DNA of 5,771 nucleotides from Planctomycetota bacterium (GTDB taxonomy: Bacteria; Planctomycetota; PLA2; JAEUHO01): NCBI GenBank assembly GCA_024639415.1, contig JAHEIK010000275.1, positions 1-5,771 on the forward strand. Direction: 5' to 3'. Shown piece by piece: positions 1 to 4,764 of this stretch. The position numbers and the translations under genes were made by a program. The notes under the pieces were generated by a model. It had not been told where the DNA came from. It worked only from the letters and a program-made list of their open reading frames with translations, and made no database searches. Every line of letters starts with the position of its first letter. Position 1 is the stretch's first letter.

Positions 1-303
1 GTGGTCCGGATACGCAACGGTGAGTTCCTCCAAGCGTTGCACTGCGCGCAGGAGATTGTCGTGCTCCTGCAGTGCGTTCTCTGCGGGCACGGGGAAGGCG
101 TCGAAGACGGCATCGAGGGCTTCGTCAGCCGCTGTCGTGATGAGTGCCGGCCGTGCTGTTGCCCCTGCGTCCGCCAGCGTCGTGTCCCCAGGCTCAGACG
201 GCGGCCGGAGATGCGCGGGGCCTGGGTCGCCGCACCCAATCGAGAGAAGCAGACCCACAAGAAGCGTGGGGCCGGCGGCCTGCACGATTCGGCGTCTTGC
301 CAC
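1..303 (-). CDS. Putative lipoprotein, N-terminal part (cut by left edge)
   Basis: Reading leftwards from a GTG at 303-301, an open frame of 101 codons runs off the window. Its N-terminus is a classic lipoprotein signal peptide: a basic n-region (ARRR, residues 2-5), a hydrophobic core (about residues 13-22, including LLVGLLL) and a lipobox LSIGC with the lipidation cysteine at residue 24. The mature part starts GDPGP, passes through a Pro/Gly/Ala/Thr-rich linker (to about residue 55), then becomes a charged, probably helical stretch (ADEALDAVFDAF, then LQEHDNLLRAVQRLEEL). The start is supported by GGGGAG six bases upstream and by the absence of an in-frame ATG before the next upstream stop. 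Residue +2 after the cysteine is Asp, which in enterobacteria signals inner-membrane retention; whether that rule holds here is unknown. I do not recognise the family; the lipoprotein call rests on the signal peptide only. Confidence 0.72.
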   Translation of the reverse strand, partial: MARRRIVQAAGPTLLVGLLLSIGCGDPGPAHLRPPSEPGDTTLADAGATARPALITTAADEALDAVFDAFPVPAENALQEHDNLLRAVQRLEELTVAYPDH

Positions 304-309
304 CGCAAG

Positions 310-315
310 CTCCCC
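310..315 (-). promoter_or_regulatory. Shine-Dalgarno site for the lipoprotein gene
   Basis: On the minus strand GGGGAG lies six bases before the GTG at 303-301. It decides the start, because the upstream in-frame stretch has neither ATG nor a better ribosome site. Confidence 0.6.
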
Positions 316-508
316 AGCGGACGGGAAGCTGGAATCAAGGCAACACCCCGTCGCGACCTGCGCACAGCCCCAGGCTGAAACGCCGTTCTCATGACATCAA
401 GTCGGCCTCCCGGTGGTCGCCGACAGCGCCCGAATCCTACCCTCGACGATCACGCCCGGGCAATGGCGGGGAGGGATTCGAGCCATCCTGTGCAGTCCCG
501 CATGCTTG

Positions 509-541
509 CCCGGCTCGAGGGTGCTCTCGCTCGAGACCGGG
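509..541. repeat. Inverted repeat / hairpin in the spacer
   Basis: The left arm CCCGGCTCGAG (509-519) is complementary to the right arm at 530-541, CTCGAG then CCGGG, with a single bulged A at 536. This gives 11 base pairs, nearly all G-C, around a 10-base loop. Neither side is followed by a T-run, so it is not a simple intrinsic terminator. Each arm contains the XhoI-like palindrome CTCGAG, so it could also be a pair of protein-binding sites. Function unknown. Confidence 0.5.
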
Positions 542-724
542 TTCGTGATTCGCGCCAAGATCACTCGCATCGGGAGGTGGCACGAGCCGCGCCGTCACTC
601 TGCCCGCCGACCACGAGCCAGGTAGGGACAAGGGCACCCTTCGCAGTGTCACGTACGGCCGACTTCCTTACGGCGCAGAGAGTCGCAGGCACAAGCTCGA
701 CAACTTGGCGGGCGCCATCGACTG

Positions 725-796
725 GCAGGCGCAGTCGGCAGCGTTCATCAATCGACCCAAGCGTGCAGGCGCAGGGTGGGCAGTCATCAATCAGCC
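725..796. repeat. Two-copy imperfect direct repeat
   Basis: Two copies begin with the same 10-mer GCAGGCGCAG (725-734 and 765-774) and end with TCATCAATC followed by a short variable tail (745-757 and 784-796). The period is 39-40 bases. The middles differ slightly (TCGGCAGCGT against GGTGGGCAG). With only two diverged copies this looks like an old local duplication or a pair of binding sites. There are too few units, and they are too divergent, for a CRISPR array. Confidence 0.45.
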
Positions 797-832
797 ACGG
801 GCGGGTTGCCGAACGAACGACCCCGATGCCCC

Positions 833-874
833 AAAAATGAGACGTGAGCGCCCGTTCTCACGAGCGCTCACGTC
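833..874 (-). terminator. Rho-independent terminator of the ferritin-like gene
   Basis: A perfect 11-bp inverted repeat (GACGTGAGCGC at 841-851 and its complement at 864-874) encloses a 12-base loop. Read on the minus strand, it is followed after three bases by a run of five T (the A-run 833-837 on the plus strand). It lies 30 bases beyond the stop of the minus-strand gene at 905-1522, which is where that gene's transcript should end. Confidence 0.8.
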
Positions 875-904
875 GGCATGTCTGAGTGTGACCTCAGGGG
901 TGGC

Positions 905-1522
905 TCACATGTAGTTGATGAACCAGCGGCGGGGGCCGGTCTCGCTCTCGGACTCGCGACGCCACGGCGGCACGACGCCCTCGAACATCGCGGCGACCCA
1001 CGGCACATCGACGGGCGCGAGCTTGCGACCCGGGGTGAGGTGCATCGGGCGGTCACGGATGTCGGCAAGGAGATGGCCGAGGATGTCCAGGTGGAACGAG
1101 TGATCGCCCGCCAGGACCTCCATGAACTTGCGCAGGTAGCGGTCGTCGACCTGCTCCATCGAGCGGCGGTGGAACACGATCGCGCGCTCGGCAGCGCGGA
1201 ACGCCTCGTCGAACGCGGCGTAGAGCGCCGGGGGCGTGAGGATGGGGGGGCCCTCGGCCGCGCGCGGGCGACGACGACGGCCGCTCTGCTTCACCATGCT
1301 CTTGCCACCGTCCCGGTCGCGCAGGTGGCGCGAGAGGATGCGGGCGTGGTCGCGAACCTCAGCCGAGTACTCCTCGAAGAGCCGGCGGATGGGGCCGTAC
1401 GTGAACGCACGACCGACGCGCAGGTAGCGCGCCTCGACACTCTGCTCGATCTGGATACCGGTCTGGATCAGGCGGCCTGTGCGGTCCTGCAGATCCGTGC
1501 GGTCCTGGGTCGGGGTGATCAT
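905..1522 (-). CDS. Ferritin-like (rubrerythrin-type fold) protein, putative
   Basis: This 205-residue, cytosolic-looking protein has no signal peptide or membrane segment. Two similar helical halves are visible. Residues 26-69 carry E26/E30, Y33, then EEYSAEVRDHARIL; residues 98-152 carry E106/E112, H118, Y129, then EVLAGDHSFHLDIL. A Glu, then 25-30 residues, then an acid/His cluster, occurring twice, is the pattern of ferritin-like di-metal four-helix bundles. However, the usual ExxH ligand Glu at -3 from His is V56 and H141 here, with an acid at -4 instead (E55 before H59, D140 before H144). A very basic linker (RRRR, 82-85) joins the halves, and the C-terminus (153-205) is Pro/Trp/Arg-rich and ends in FINYM. 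The ATG at 1522-1520 is preceded by AGGAG. The open frame continues upstream, but that part looks non-coding. The gene is monocistronic here, bounded by its own terminator. The family call is inference; an unrelated helical protein is possible. Confidence 0.7.
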   Translation of the reverse strand: MITPTQDRTDLQDRTGRLIQTGIQIEQSVEARYLRVGRAFTYGPIRRLFEEYSAEVRDHARILSRHLRDRDGGKSMVKQSGRRRRPRAAEGPPILTPPALYAAFDEAFRAAERAIVFHRRSMEQVDDRYLRKFMEVLAGDHSFHLDILGHLLADIRDRPMHLTPGRKLAPVDVPWVAAMFEGVVPPWRRESESETGPRRWFINYM

Positions 1523-1530
1523 GGTGTTAT

Positions 1531-1535
1531 CTCCT
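1531..1535 (-). promoter_or_regulatory. Shine-Dalgarno site for the ferritin-like gene
   Basis: AGGAG on the minus strand lies eight bases before the ATG at 1522-1520. It favours this start over the longer open frame, which extends upstream to an ATG at about 1699. Confidence 0.7.
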
Positions 1536-1602
1536 GGGGCGCCTATGCAGCAACCCGCGTACCTGTCTGCCCCGAAGAGCGGTTGATCCGGTGCCGTACT
1601 CC

Positions 1603-1626
1603 CCAGGCCGTTTCGAAGCGGCCTGG
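1603..1626. repeat. Hairpin upstream of the ferritin-like gene
   Basis: CCAGGCCG (1603-1610) and CGGCCTGG (1619-1626) form a perfect 8-bp GC-rich stem around an 8-base loop that itself contains TTCGAA. It lies 80-105 bases upstream of the ATG at 1522, probably in the 5' leader or promoter of that gene. There is no adjacent T-run on either strand, so it is an operator or RNA-structure candidate and not a terminator. Confidence 0.45.
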
Positions 1627-1664
1627 CGAGGTAGGACAGCGGTCGGTCGTCCCCGGGGTGTTTC

Positions 1665-1686
1665 GTGCTGCTCGGCTGAGCAGTAC
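1665..1686. repeat. Second hairpin in the divergent region
   Basis: GTGCTGCTC (1665-1673) pairs with GAGCAGTAC (1678-1686), nine pairs including one G-T wobble, around the tetraloop GGCT. It sits about 40 bases from the 1603-1626 hairpin. No T-run follows on either strand. The function is unknown, and chance pairing in GC-rich DNA cannot be ruled out. Confidence 0.35.
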
Positions 1687-1825
1687 AGTGGCCGCGCACT
1701 TTAGCGGCGCCCCCTCGGGGACCGCAAGACCCTAGTTCTCAACAAAAAACCGGGGTGCGGGGTGCTCGTTTCATCGAGGCTTCGCGCGGACTCTACGTAA
1801 CCTCCTGAAATCAAGCACCTTGGGT

Positions 1826-1864
1826 CATCGATGGATCAGAGGTGCCTGCATCGACCCGTCGATG
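1826..1864. promoter_or_regulatory. Dyad cluster, possible operator
   Basis: The palindrome CATCGATG (1826-1833) is followed 15 bases later by CATCGAC-CC-GTCGATG (1849-1864), a near-perfect dyad built from the same half-site (CATCGA/TCGATG). Four related half-sites in 39 bp directly before the terminator-like element suggest a repressor or activator site controlling the rightward genes. No regulator is identified. Confidence 0.3.
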
Positions 1865-1880
1865 GGACCATCAGCAGTCG

Positions 1881-1910
1881 AAAAAAAAGTTGGCCGAACG
1901 GCCCGTTTTT
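1881..1910. terminator. Symmetric terminator-like hairpin before the methyltransferase
   Basis: An A8 run (1881-1888) leads into GGCC-GAAC-GGCC (1892-1903) and then a T5 run (1906-1910). The A- and T-runs can also pair through two G-T wobbles and one mismatch, giving a long symmetric stem. On the minus strand the core is followed by eight T, the stronger terminator direction; on the plus strand by five T. No gene obviously ends here, so it may insulate the two divergent units or act as an attenuator in the leader. The core stem is short, so confidence is moderate. Confidence 0.45.
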
Positions 1911-1938
1911 GTCCGCTCGAAACCGCTGCGAGACGCCC

Positions 1939-2904
1939 GTGCATCGCCTCCTGGAACCCCTCCTCGCGTGCCCGGCTTGCGGGGGCGAGCTGCGCCTGGC
2001 GGCCGGGGCCGAGGAGCTGATCTGCGTGGATTCACGCGCCGGAGCAGGCCATGTCTGGCCTGTGGTGCGTGGAATTCCGCGCTTCGTGGGAAACCTCCGC
2101 ACTGCCGGGGCCGAGACGCGGACCGTGCGGGCCTTCGAGCGCCAGTGGCAGAGCTACGGGCGGCTCCGGCGCATCTTCGGCAAGGACCCGCGCGCCATGC
2201 GCGCCAACCTCGTCGGAGCCCGCATGGGGCAGCGGATCGACGCCGACTGGTATCGCGGCAAGACGGTGCTGGATGCCGGCTGCGGGCACGGGCGCTACCT
2301 GCGAGCCTTCGCCGACATGGGCGCGCAGGTCGTCGGTCTCGACATCGGACGCGGGCCCGAGGAGGCCGGCGTGCCGCTGGACGATCCCGCCCTCGCCGTG
2401 GTCCAGGGCAGCGTGCTCGAGGCGCCGTTTCGCGACCAGAGCTTCGATCTCGTCTTCTCGGACGGCGTCATCCATCACACGCCCGACGCGCATGCGGCCT
2501 ATCTCGAGCTGGCCCGGCTGGTGAAGCCGGGCGGCGCGCTCTACATCTGGGTCTACCCGCAGGAAGGACGCCTGCGCGAGCTGGTCTTCGGGACAGCGCG
2601 CAAGCTCACCACGCGCCTGCCGGGTTCTGCCGTGCGCCTGCTGAGCTTCGCTGTGGCACCTCTCACCCTCTTTGTGCGTAGCTACAGCGGCACGCGCCTG
2701 GGGCAGGCCACCTGGGGCGAGTGCGCGCAGGTCGTCCACGACTGGATCGCGCCTCCGCTGCAGAGCCACCACACCTGGGACGAGGTGGCCGGCTGGGCCG
2801 CAGAGGCCGGGCTCGTCGATCCCGAGGAACTGCCGATTCCGACCGGGATCACGGCGTGGAAGCCCGATCCAGAACGGGGCACTCACGCGAGCGCAGGTCG
2901 GTAG
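1939..2904 (+). CDS. Class I SAM-dependent methyltransferase with N-terminal Trm112-like zinc ribbon
   Basis: From the GTG at 1939 the protein has 321 residues. Residues 4-50 form a Trm112-like segment: LLEPLLACPACGGELR with C11/C14, then C29, then VWPVVRGIPRFV. The second Cys pair is incomplete (CVDS), so zinc binding may be lost. Motif I is VLDAGCGHG (110-118), with acidic D135 at the end of strand 2. SFDLVFSDGVIHH (168-180) and LVKPGGALYIWVYP (194-207) are motifs typical of the Methyltransf_11 group, often found with lipid, quinone or glycan methyltransferases. Residues 208-245 hold hydrophobic helices (RLLSFAVAPLTLFV) that may touch membrane or a lipid-like substrate. The substrate cannot be named. 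gpmI follows after 50 bp on the same strand. The frame is open back to an ATG at 1831, but that stretch has AT-rich codons, encodes no recognisable domain and contains the terminator-like element; the GTG start also places the CPACG ribbon where the family has it. No strong ribosome site precedes either start. Confidence 0.85.
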   Translation: MHRLLEPLLACPACGGELRLAAGAEELICVDSRAGAGHVWPVVRGIPRFVGNLRTAGAETRTVRAFERQWQSYGRLRRIFGKDPRAMRANLVGARMGQRIDADWYRGKTVLDAGCGHGRYLRAFADMGAQVVGLDIGRGPEEAGVPLDDPALAVVQGSVLEAPFRDQSFDLVFSDGVIHHTPDAHAAYLELARLVKPGGALYIWVYPQEGRLRELVFGTARKLTTRLPGSAVRLLSFAVAPLTLFVRSYSGTRLGQATWGECAQVVHDWIAPPLQSHHTWDEVAGWAAEAGLVDPEELPIPTGITAWKPDPERGTHASAGR

Positions 2905-2917
2905 AATCTCGTCGCCG

Positions 2918-2938
2918 CGCTTGACCCCACGACAAGCG
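2918..2938. repeat. Small hairpin between the methyltransferase gene and gpmI
   Basis: CGCTTG (2918-2923) and CAAGCG (2933-2938) form a perfect 6-bp stem with a 9-base loop in the 50-bp gap. No T-run follows, so it should not stop transcription. It could mark an RNA-processing site or be chance. Confidence 0.3.
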
Positions 2939-2945
2939 GGCGTGT

Positions 2946-2950
2946 GGAGG
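2946..2950 (+). promoter_or_regulatory. Shine-Dalgarno site for gpmI
   Basis: GGAGG lies four bases before the GTG at 2955. The spacing is short but workable. It supports the GTG as start although the protein then has about 17 residues before the conserved VVFVVMDG. Confidence 0.55.
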
Positions 2951-2954
2951 TCGT

Positions 2955-4613
2955 GTGGATCCTGGATTGGCGCTCGAGCGTCGGAACTCGCCTGGGGCTC
3001 CGCGCCCCGTCGTGTTCGTCGTGATGGACGGGGTCGGACAGGGGCCGCGCGATGCCGGCGATGCCGTGCATCTGGCCGACACACCGACACTGGACTGGCT
3101 GCAGGAACACGCGGCGTTCCGGACGCTGTGCGCCCACGGGCGTGCGGTGGGCCTGCCTTCGGACAGTGACATGGGCAACTCGGAGGTGGGCCACAACGCG
3201 CTCGGAGCCGGCCGTGTGATCCAGCAGGGCGCGAGTCTCGTCGAGCAGGCCATGACCAGCCGCAGCGTGTTCGCCGGCGACGTCTGGCGCGGCATCATCG
3301 AGCAGTGCACGGCCGGCGGCGGGACGCTGCATCTGCTGGGGTTGCTCTCCGACGGCAACGTGCACAGTCACGAGCGTCATCTGCACGCGATCGTCCGGCG
3401 CGCAGACGAAGAGGGTGTTGCGGCCGTGCGCGTGCATGTGCTCCTCGACGGACGTGACGTCGAGGACCACTCCTGCACGCGGTATCTCGAGCGGCTGGAG
3501 GAGGTTCTCGACCCGATCCGCGCCAAGCCCGGGCGGAGCTACCTCATCGCGTCGGGCGGCGGCCGCATGGTCACGACCATGGACCGCTACGAGGCCGACT
3601 GGCGCATCGTCGAGCGCGGCTGGCGAGCTCACGTGCTGGGGGAGGGGCGCCAGTTCCCGTCCGCGCTGGATGCGGTGCGGGGGTTGCGTGCGGAGGAGGC
3701 GGGCGTCAGCGATCAGTTCCTGCCGCCCTTCGTGGTGCGGGATGACGACGGACCCGTCGGGCCGATGCGGGATGGCGATGCCTGCATCTTCTTCAACTTC
3801 CGCGGGGATCGTGCCATCGAGATCTGTCAGGCGTTCGACGACGGGGATGCCTTCGACGCGTTCGACCGTGGGACGCGACCGCGTGTCCTGTTTGCGGGGA
3901 TGACCCTGTACGACGGGGACCGAGGCGTGCCGCGTCGCTACCTGGTTCCGCCGCCGATCATCGAGCGCACGCTGAGCGAGCGCCTGGCCGCCACGGAGAT
4001 AGCCCAGTTCGCCGTGTCGGAGACCCAGAAGTACGGTCACGTGACCTACTTCTGGAACGGCAATCGGAGCGGGAAGTTCGACGAGTCGCTCGAGTCCTAC
4101 TGCGAGGTTCCCTCGCCCGAGCCCCCGTTCGAGGCGCGCCCGGAGATGAGCGCCGGCGGCGTGACGGATGCGCTGCTCGCTGCCCTGCGCGGCGGGACCT
4201 ACGCGTTCCTGCGCTGCAACTACGCCAACGGCGACATGGTCGGGCACACAGGCCTACTGGAGCCCACCGTGCATGCCGTCGAGTGCGTCGACGCGGAGCT
4301 GGGCCGGATCCTGGAGGCCCTGAGGAGCCAGGGCGGCACGCTGGTCGTGACGGCCGATCACGGCAACGCAGACGACATGTACGTCCGCACGCGCGACGGC
4401 ACCCCGCGCCGTGACGAGAGCGGTCGCATCGTTCCGCGCACCAGCCACACCCTCAATCCCGTCGGGTTCTGGGTGTGGCGCACGGAGGGCGAGCAGCCGC
4501 GGTTCAGGGAGGACCTCCCCGAGGCCGGTCTCGCGAACGTGGCGGCAACCGTGGTCGACCTGCTGGGCTTCGTCGCGCCCGAGGAGCTCGAGCCGTCGCT
4601 GTTGGCTTGGTGA
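2955..4613 (+). CDS. gpmI: 2,3-bisphosphoglycerate-independent phosphoglycerate mutase
   Basis: This 552-residue cytosolic enzyme interconverts 3- and 2-phosphoglycerate in glycolysis and gluconeogenesis through a phosphoserine intermediate, using two divalent metals (usually Mn). All landmarks are present: VVMDG with metal ligand D25; DMGNSEVGH with nucleophile S76; LLSDGNVHSH (130-139) with H137; DGRD (165-168); FNFRGDR (280-286); NYANGDMVGH with D427/H431; TADHGN with D468/H469; and TSHTLNP with H498. It differs from the common bacterial type: FRGDR replaces FRADR, ANGDM replaces ANPDM, and KYGHVTYFWNGNRSGKF (about 359-375) replaces the usual KYAHVTFFFNGG. The last motif and the length match, from memory, the plant/trypanosomatid-type iPGM. 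The start is GTG with GGAGG. It follows the methyltransferase by 50 bp and precedes lnt by 151 bp. The function call is firm; the subtype is inference. Confidence 0.96.
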   Translation: MDPGLALERRNSPGAPRPVVFVVMDGVGQGPRDAGDAVHLADTPTLDWLQEHAAFRTLCAHGRAVGLPSDSDMGNSEVGHNALGAGRVIQQGASLVEQAMTSRSVFAGDVWRGIIEQCTAGGGTLHLLGLLSDGNVHSHERHLHAIVRRADEEGVAAVRVHVLLDGRDVEDHSCTRYLERLEEVLDPIRAKPGRSYLIASGGGRMVTTMDRYEADWRIVERGWRAHVLGEGRQFPSALDAVRGLRAEEAGVSDQFLPPFVVRDDDGPVGPMRDGDACIFFNFRGDRAIEICQAFDDGDAFDAFDRGTRPRVLFAGMTLYDGDRGVPRRYLVPPPIIERTLSERLAATEIAQFAVSETQKYGHVTYFWNGNRSGKFDESLESYCEVPSPEPPFEARPEMSAGGVTDALLAALRGGTYAFLRCNYANGDMVGHTGLLEPTVHAVECVDAELGRILEALRSQGGTLVVTADHGNADDMYVRTRDGTPRRDESGRIVPRTSHTLNPVGFWVWRTEGEQPRFREDLPEAGLANVAATVVDLLGFVAPEELEPSLLAW

Positions 4614-4726
4614 AGAGCTCCGGACCAAGCGGAGTGAGGCCGCGGACCAGCGCTGTCATCGGCGCGGATGATGCAGTGTTGTTCACCCCCATTCGCTGTG
4701 GTACCACCGGCCCGGCAATGCAGGCT

Positions 4727-4742
4727 CGGAGCGCAGGCTCCG
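4727..4742. repeat. Hairpin between gpmI and lnt
   Basis: CGGAGC (4727-4732) and GCTCCG (4737-4742) make a 6-bp stem with the tetraloop GCAG, overlapping a direct repeat of GCAGGCTC (4720-4727 and 4733-4740). It ends about 10 bases before the lnt ribosome site. A second weak stem (CTCCG 4618-4622 with CGGAG 4630-4634) lies just after the gpmI stop. Neither has a T-run, so readthrough from gpmI into lnt is expected. Confidence 0.3.
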
Positions 4743-4752
4743 CATCCTCAGC

Positions 4753-4759
4753 GAGGAGG
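4753..4759 (+). promoter_or_regulatory. Shine-Dalgarno site for lnt
   Basis: GAGGAGG is a near-perfect anti-16S match five bases before the GTG at 4765. It sets the lnt start and argues against the overlapping in-frame GTG at 4759 and the internal ATG at 4798. Confidence 0.75.
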
Positions 4760-4764
4760 TGCGC

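Larger units (their letters stand above)
304..904. other. Non-coding spacer of about 600 bp
   Basis: No frame on either strand gives a believable protein. The longest open frame (391-840, plus) translates to a compositionally biased Arg/Ser/Pro/Thr-rich chain with no recognisable domain, no clear ribosome site, and a stop inside the A-tract of the terminator at 833-874. The spacer holds a strong imperfect hairpin (509-541), an imperfect direct repeat (725-796) and, at its right end, the terminator of the minus-strand gene at 905-1522. The left end must carry the promoter of the leftward lipoprotein gene, but I see no clear -35/-10 pair. A tRNA-like T-arm motif on the minus strand near 464-490 does not fold into a full tRNA. 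A small RNA or decayed gene could be hidden here. Confidence 0.55.
1523..1938. other. Divergent intergenic/leader region
   Basis: This 416-bp gap separates the minus-strand ferritin-like gene from the plus-strand methyltransferase, so it should hold promoters for both. Its composition differs from the genes, with A-runs at 1743-1749 and 1881-1888 and a T-run at 1906-1910. It contains two hairpins (1603-1626 and 1665-1686), a dyad cluster (1826-1864) and a symmetric terminator-like element (1881-1910). No match to a sigma-70 consensus is good enough to call. The open frame continuing through 1831-1938 into the methyltransferase is discussed under that gene. Confidence 0.5.

Noticed and set aside
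464..557. tRNA-like sequence on the minus strand (T-arm-like CTCGAAT loop, 94-nt span with TGGCGCG and CCCGCCA ends that nearly pair); the plus frame reads GEGFEPS, a phrase typical of antisense tRNA.
   Set aside because: The T-stem and acceptor each have a mismatch, T54 is replaced by C, and no D arm or anticodon arm can be drawn. The middle forms the unrelated 509-541 hairpin. A tRNAscan-SE hit would overturn this.
391..840. Plus-strand open frame of 149 codons in the spacer.
   Set aside because: Arg/Ser/Pro/Thr-rich translation without domain features or a ribosome site, and it ends inside the terminator of the opposite gene.
1523..1699. N-terminal extension of the ferritin-like gene to an ATG at about 1699.
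   Set aside because: The extension crosses both upstream hairpins, gives Pro/Arg/Gly-rich sequence without helical character, and the downstream ATG has a proper AGGAG site.
878..1735. 285-codon plus-strand open frame antisense to the ferritin-like gene.
   Set aside because: It is the GC-bias shadow of the minus-strand gene, which has the ribosome site, terminator and ordered helical sequence; the shadow overlaps that terminator region and has no recognisable domain.
2883..4247. 454-codon minus-strand open frame across gpmI.
   Set aside because: gpmI on the plus strand is unambiguous. The antisense frame is His/Arg/Ala/Val-rich with no domain, as expected opposite a gene with G/C third positions.
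4679..4707. Possible sigma-70 promoter for lnt (TTGTTC, 17-base spacer, TACCAC).
   Set aside because: The -10 element matches the consensus at too few positions to support a call; co-transcription with gpmI is simpler.
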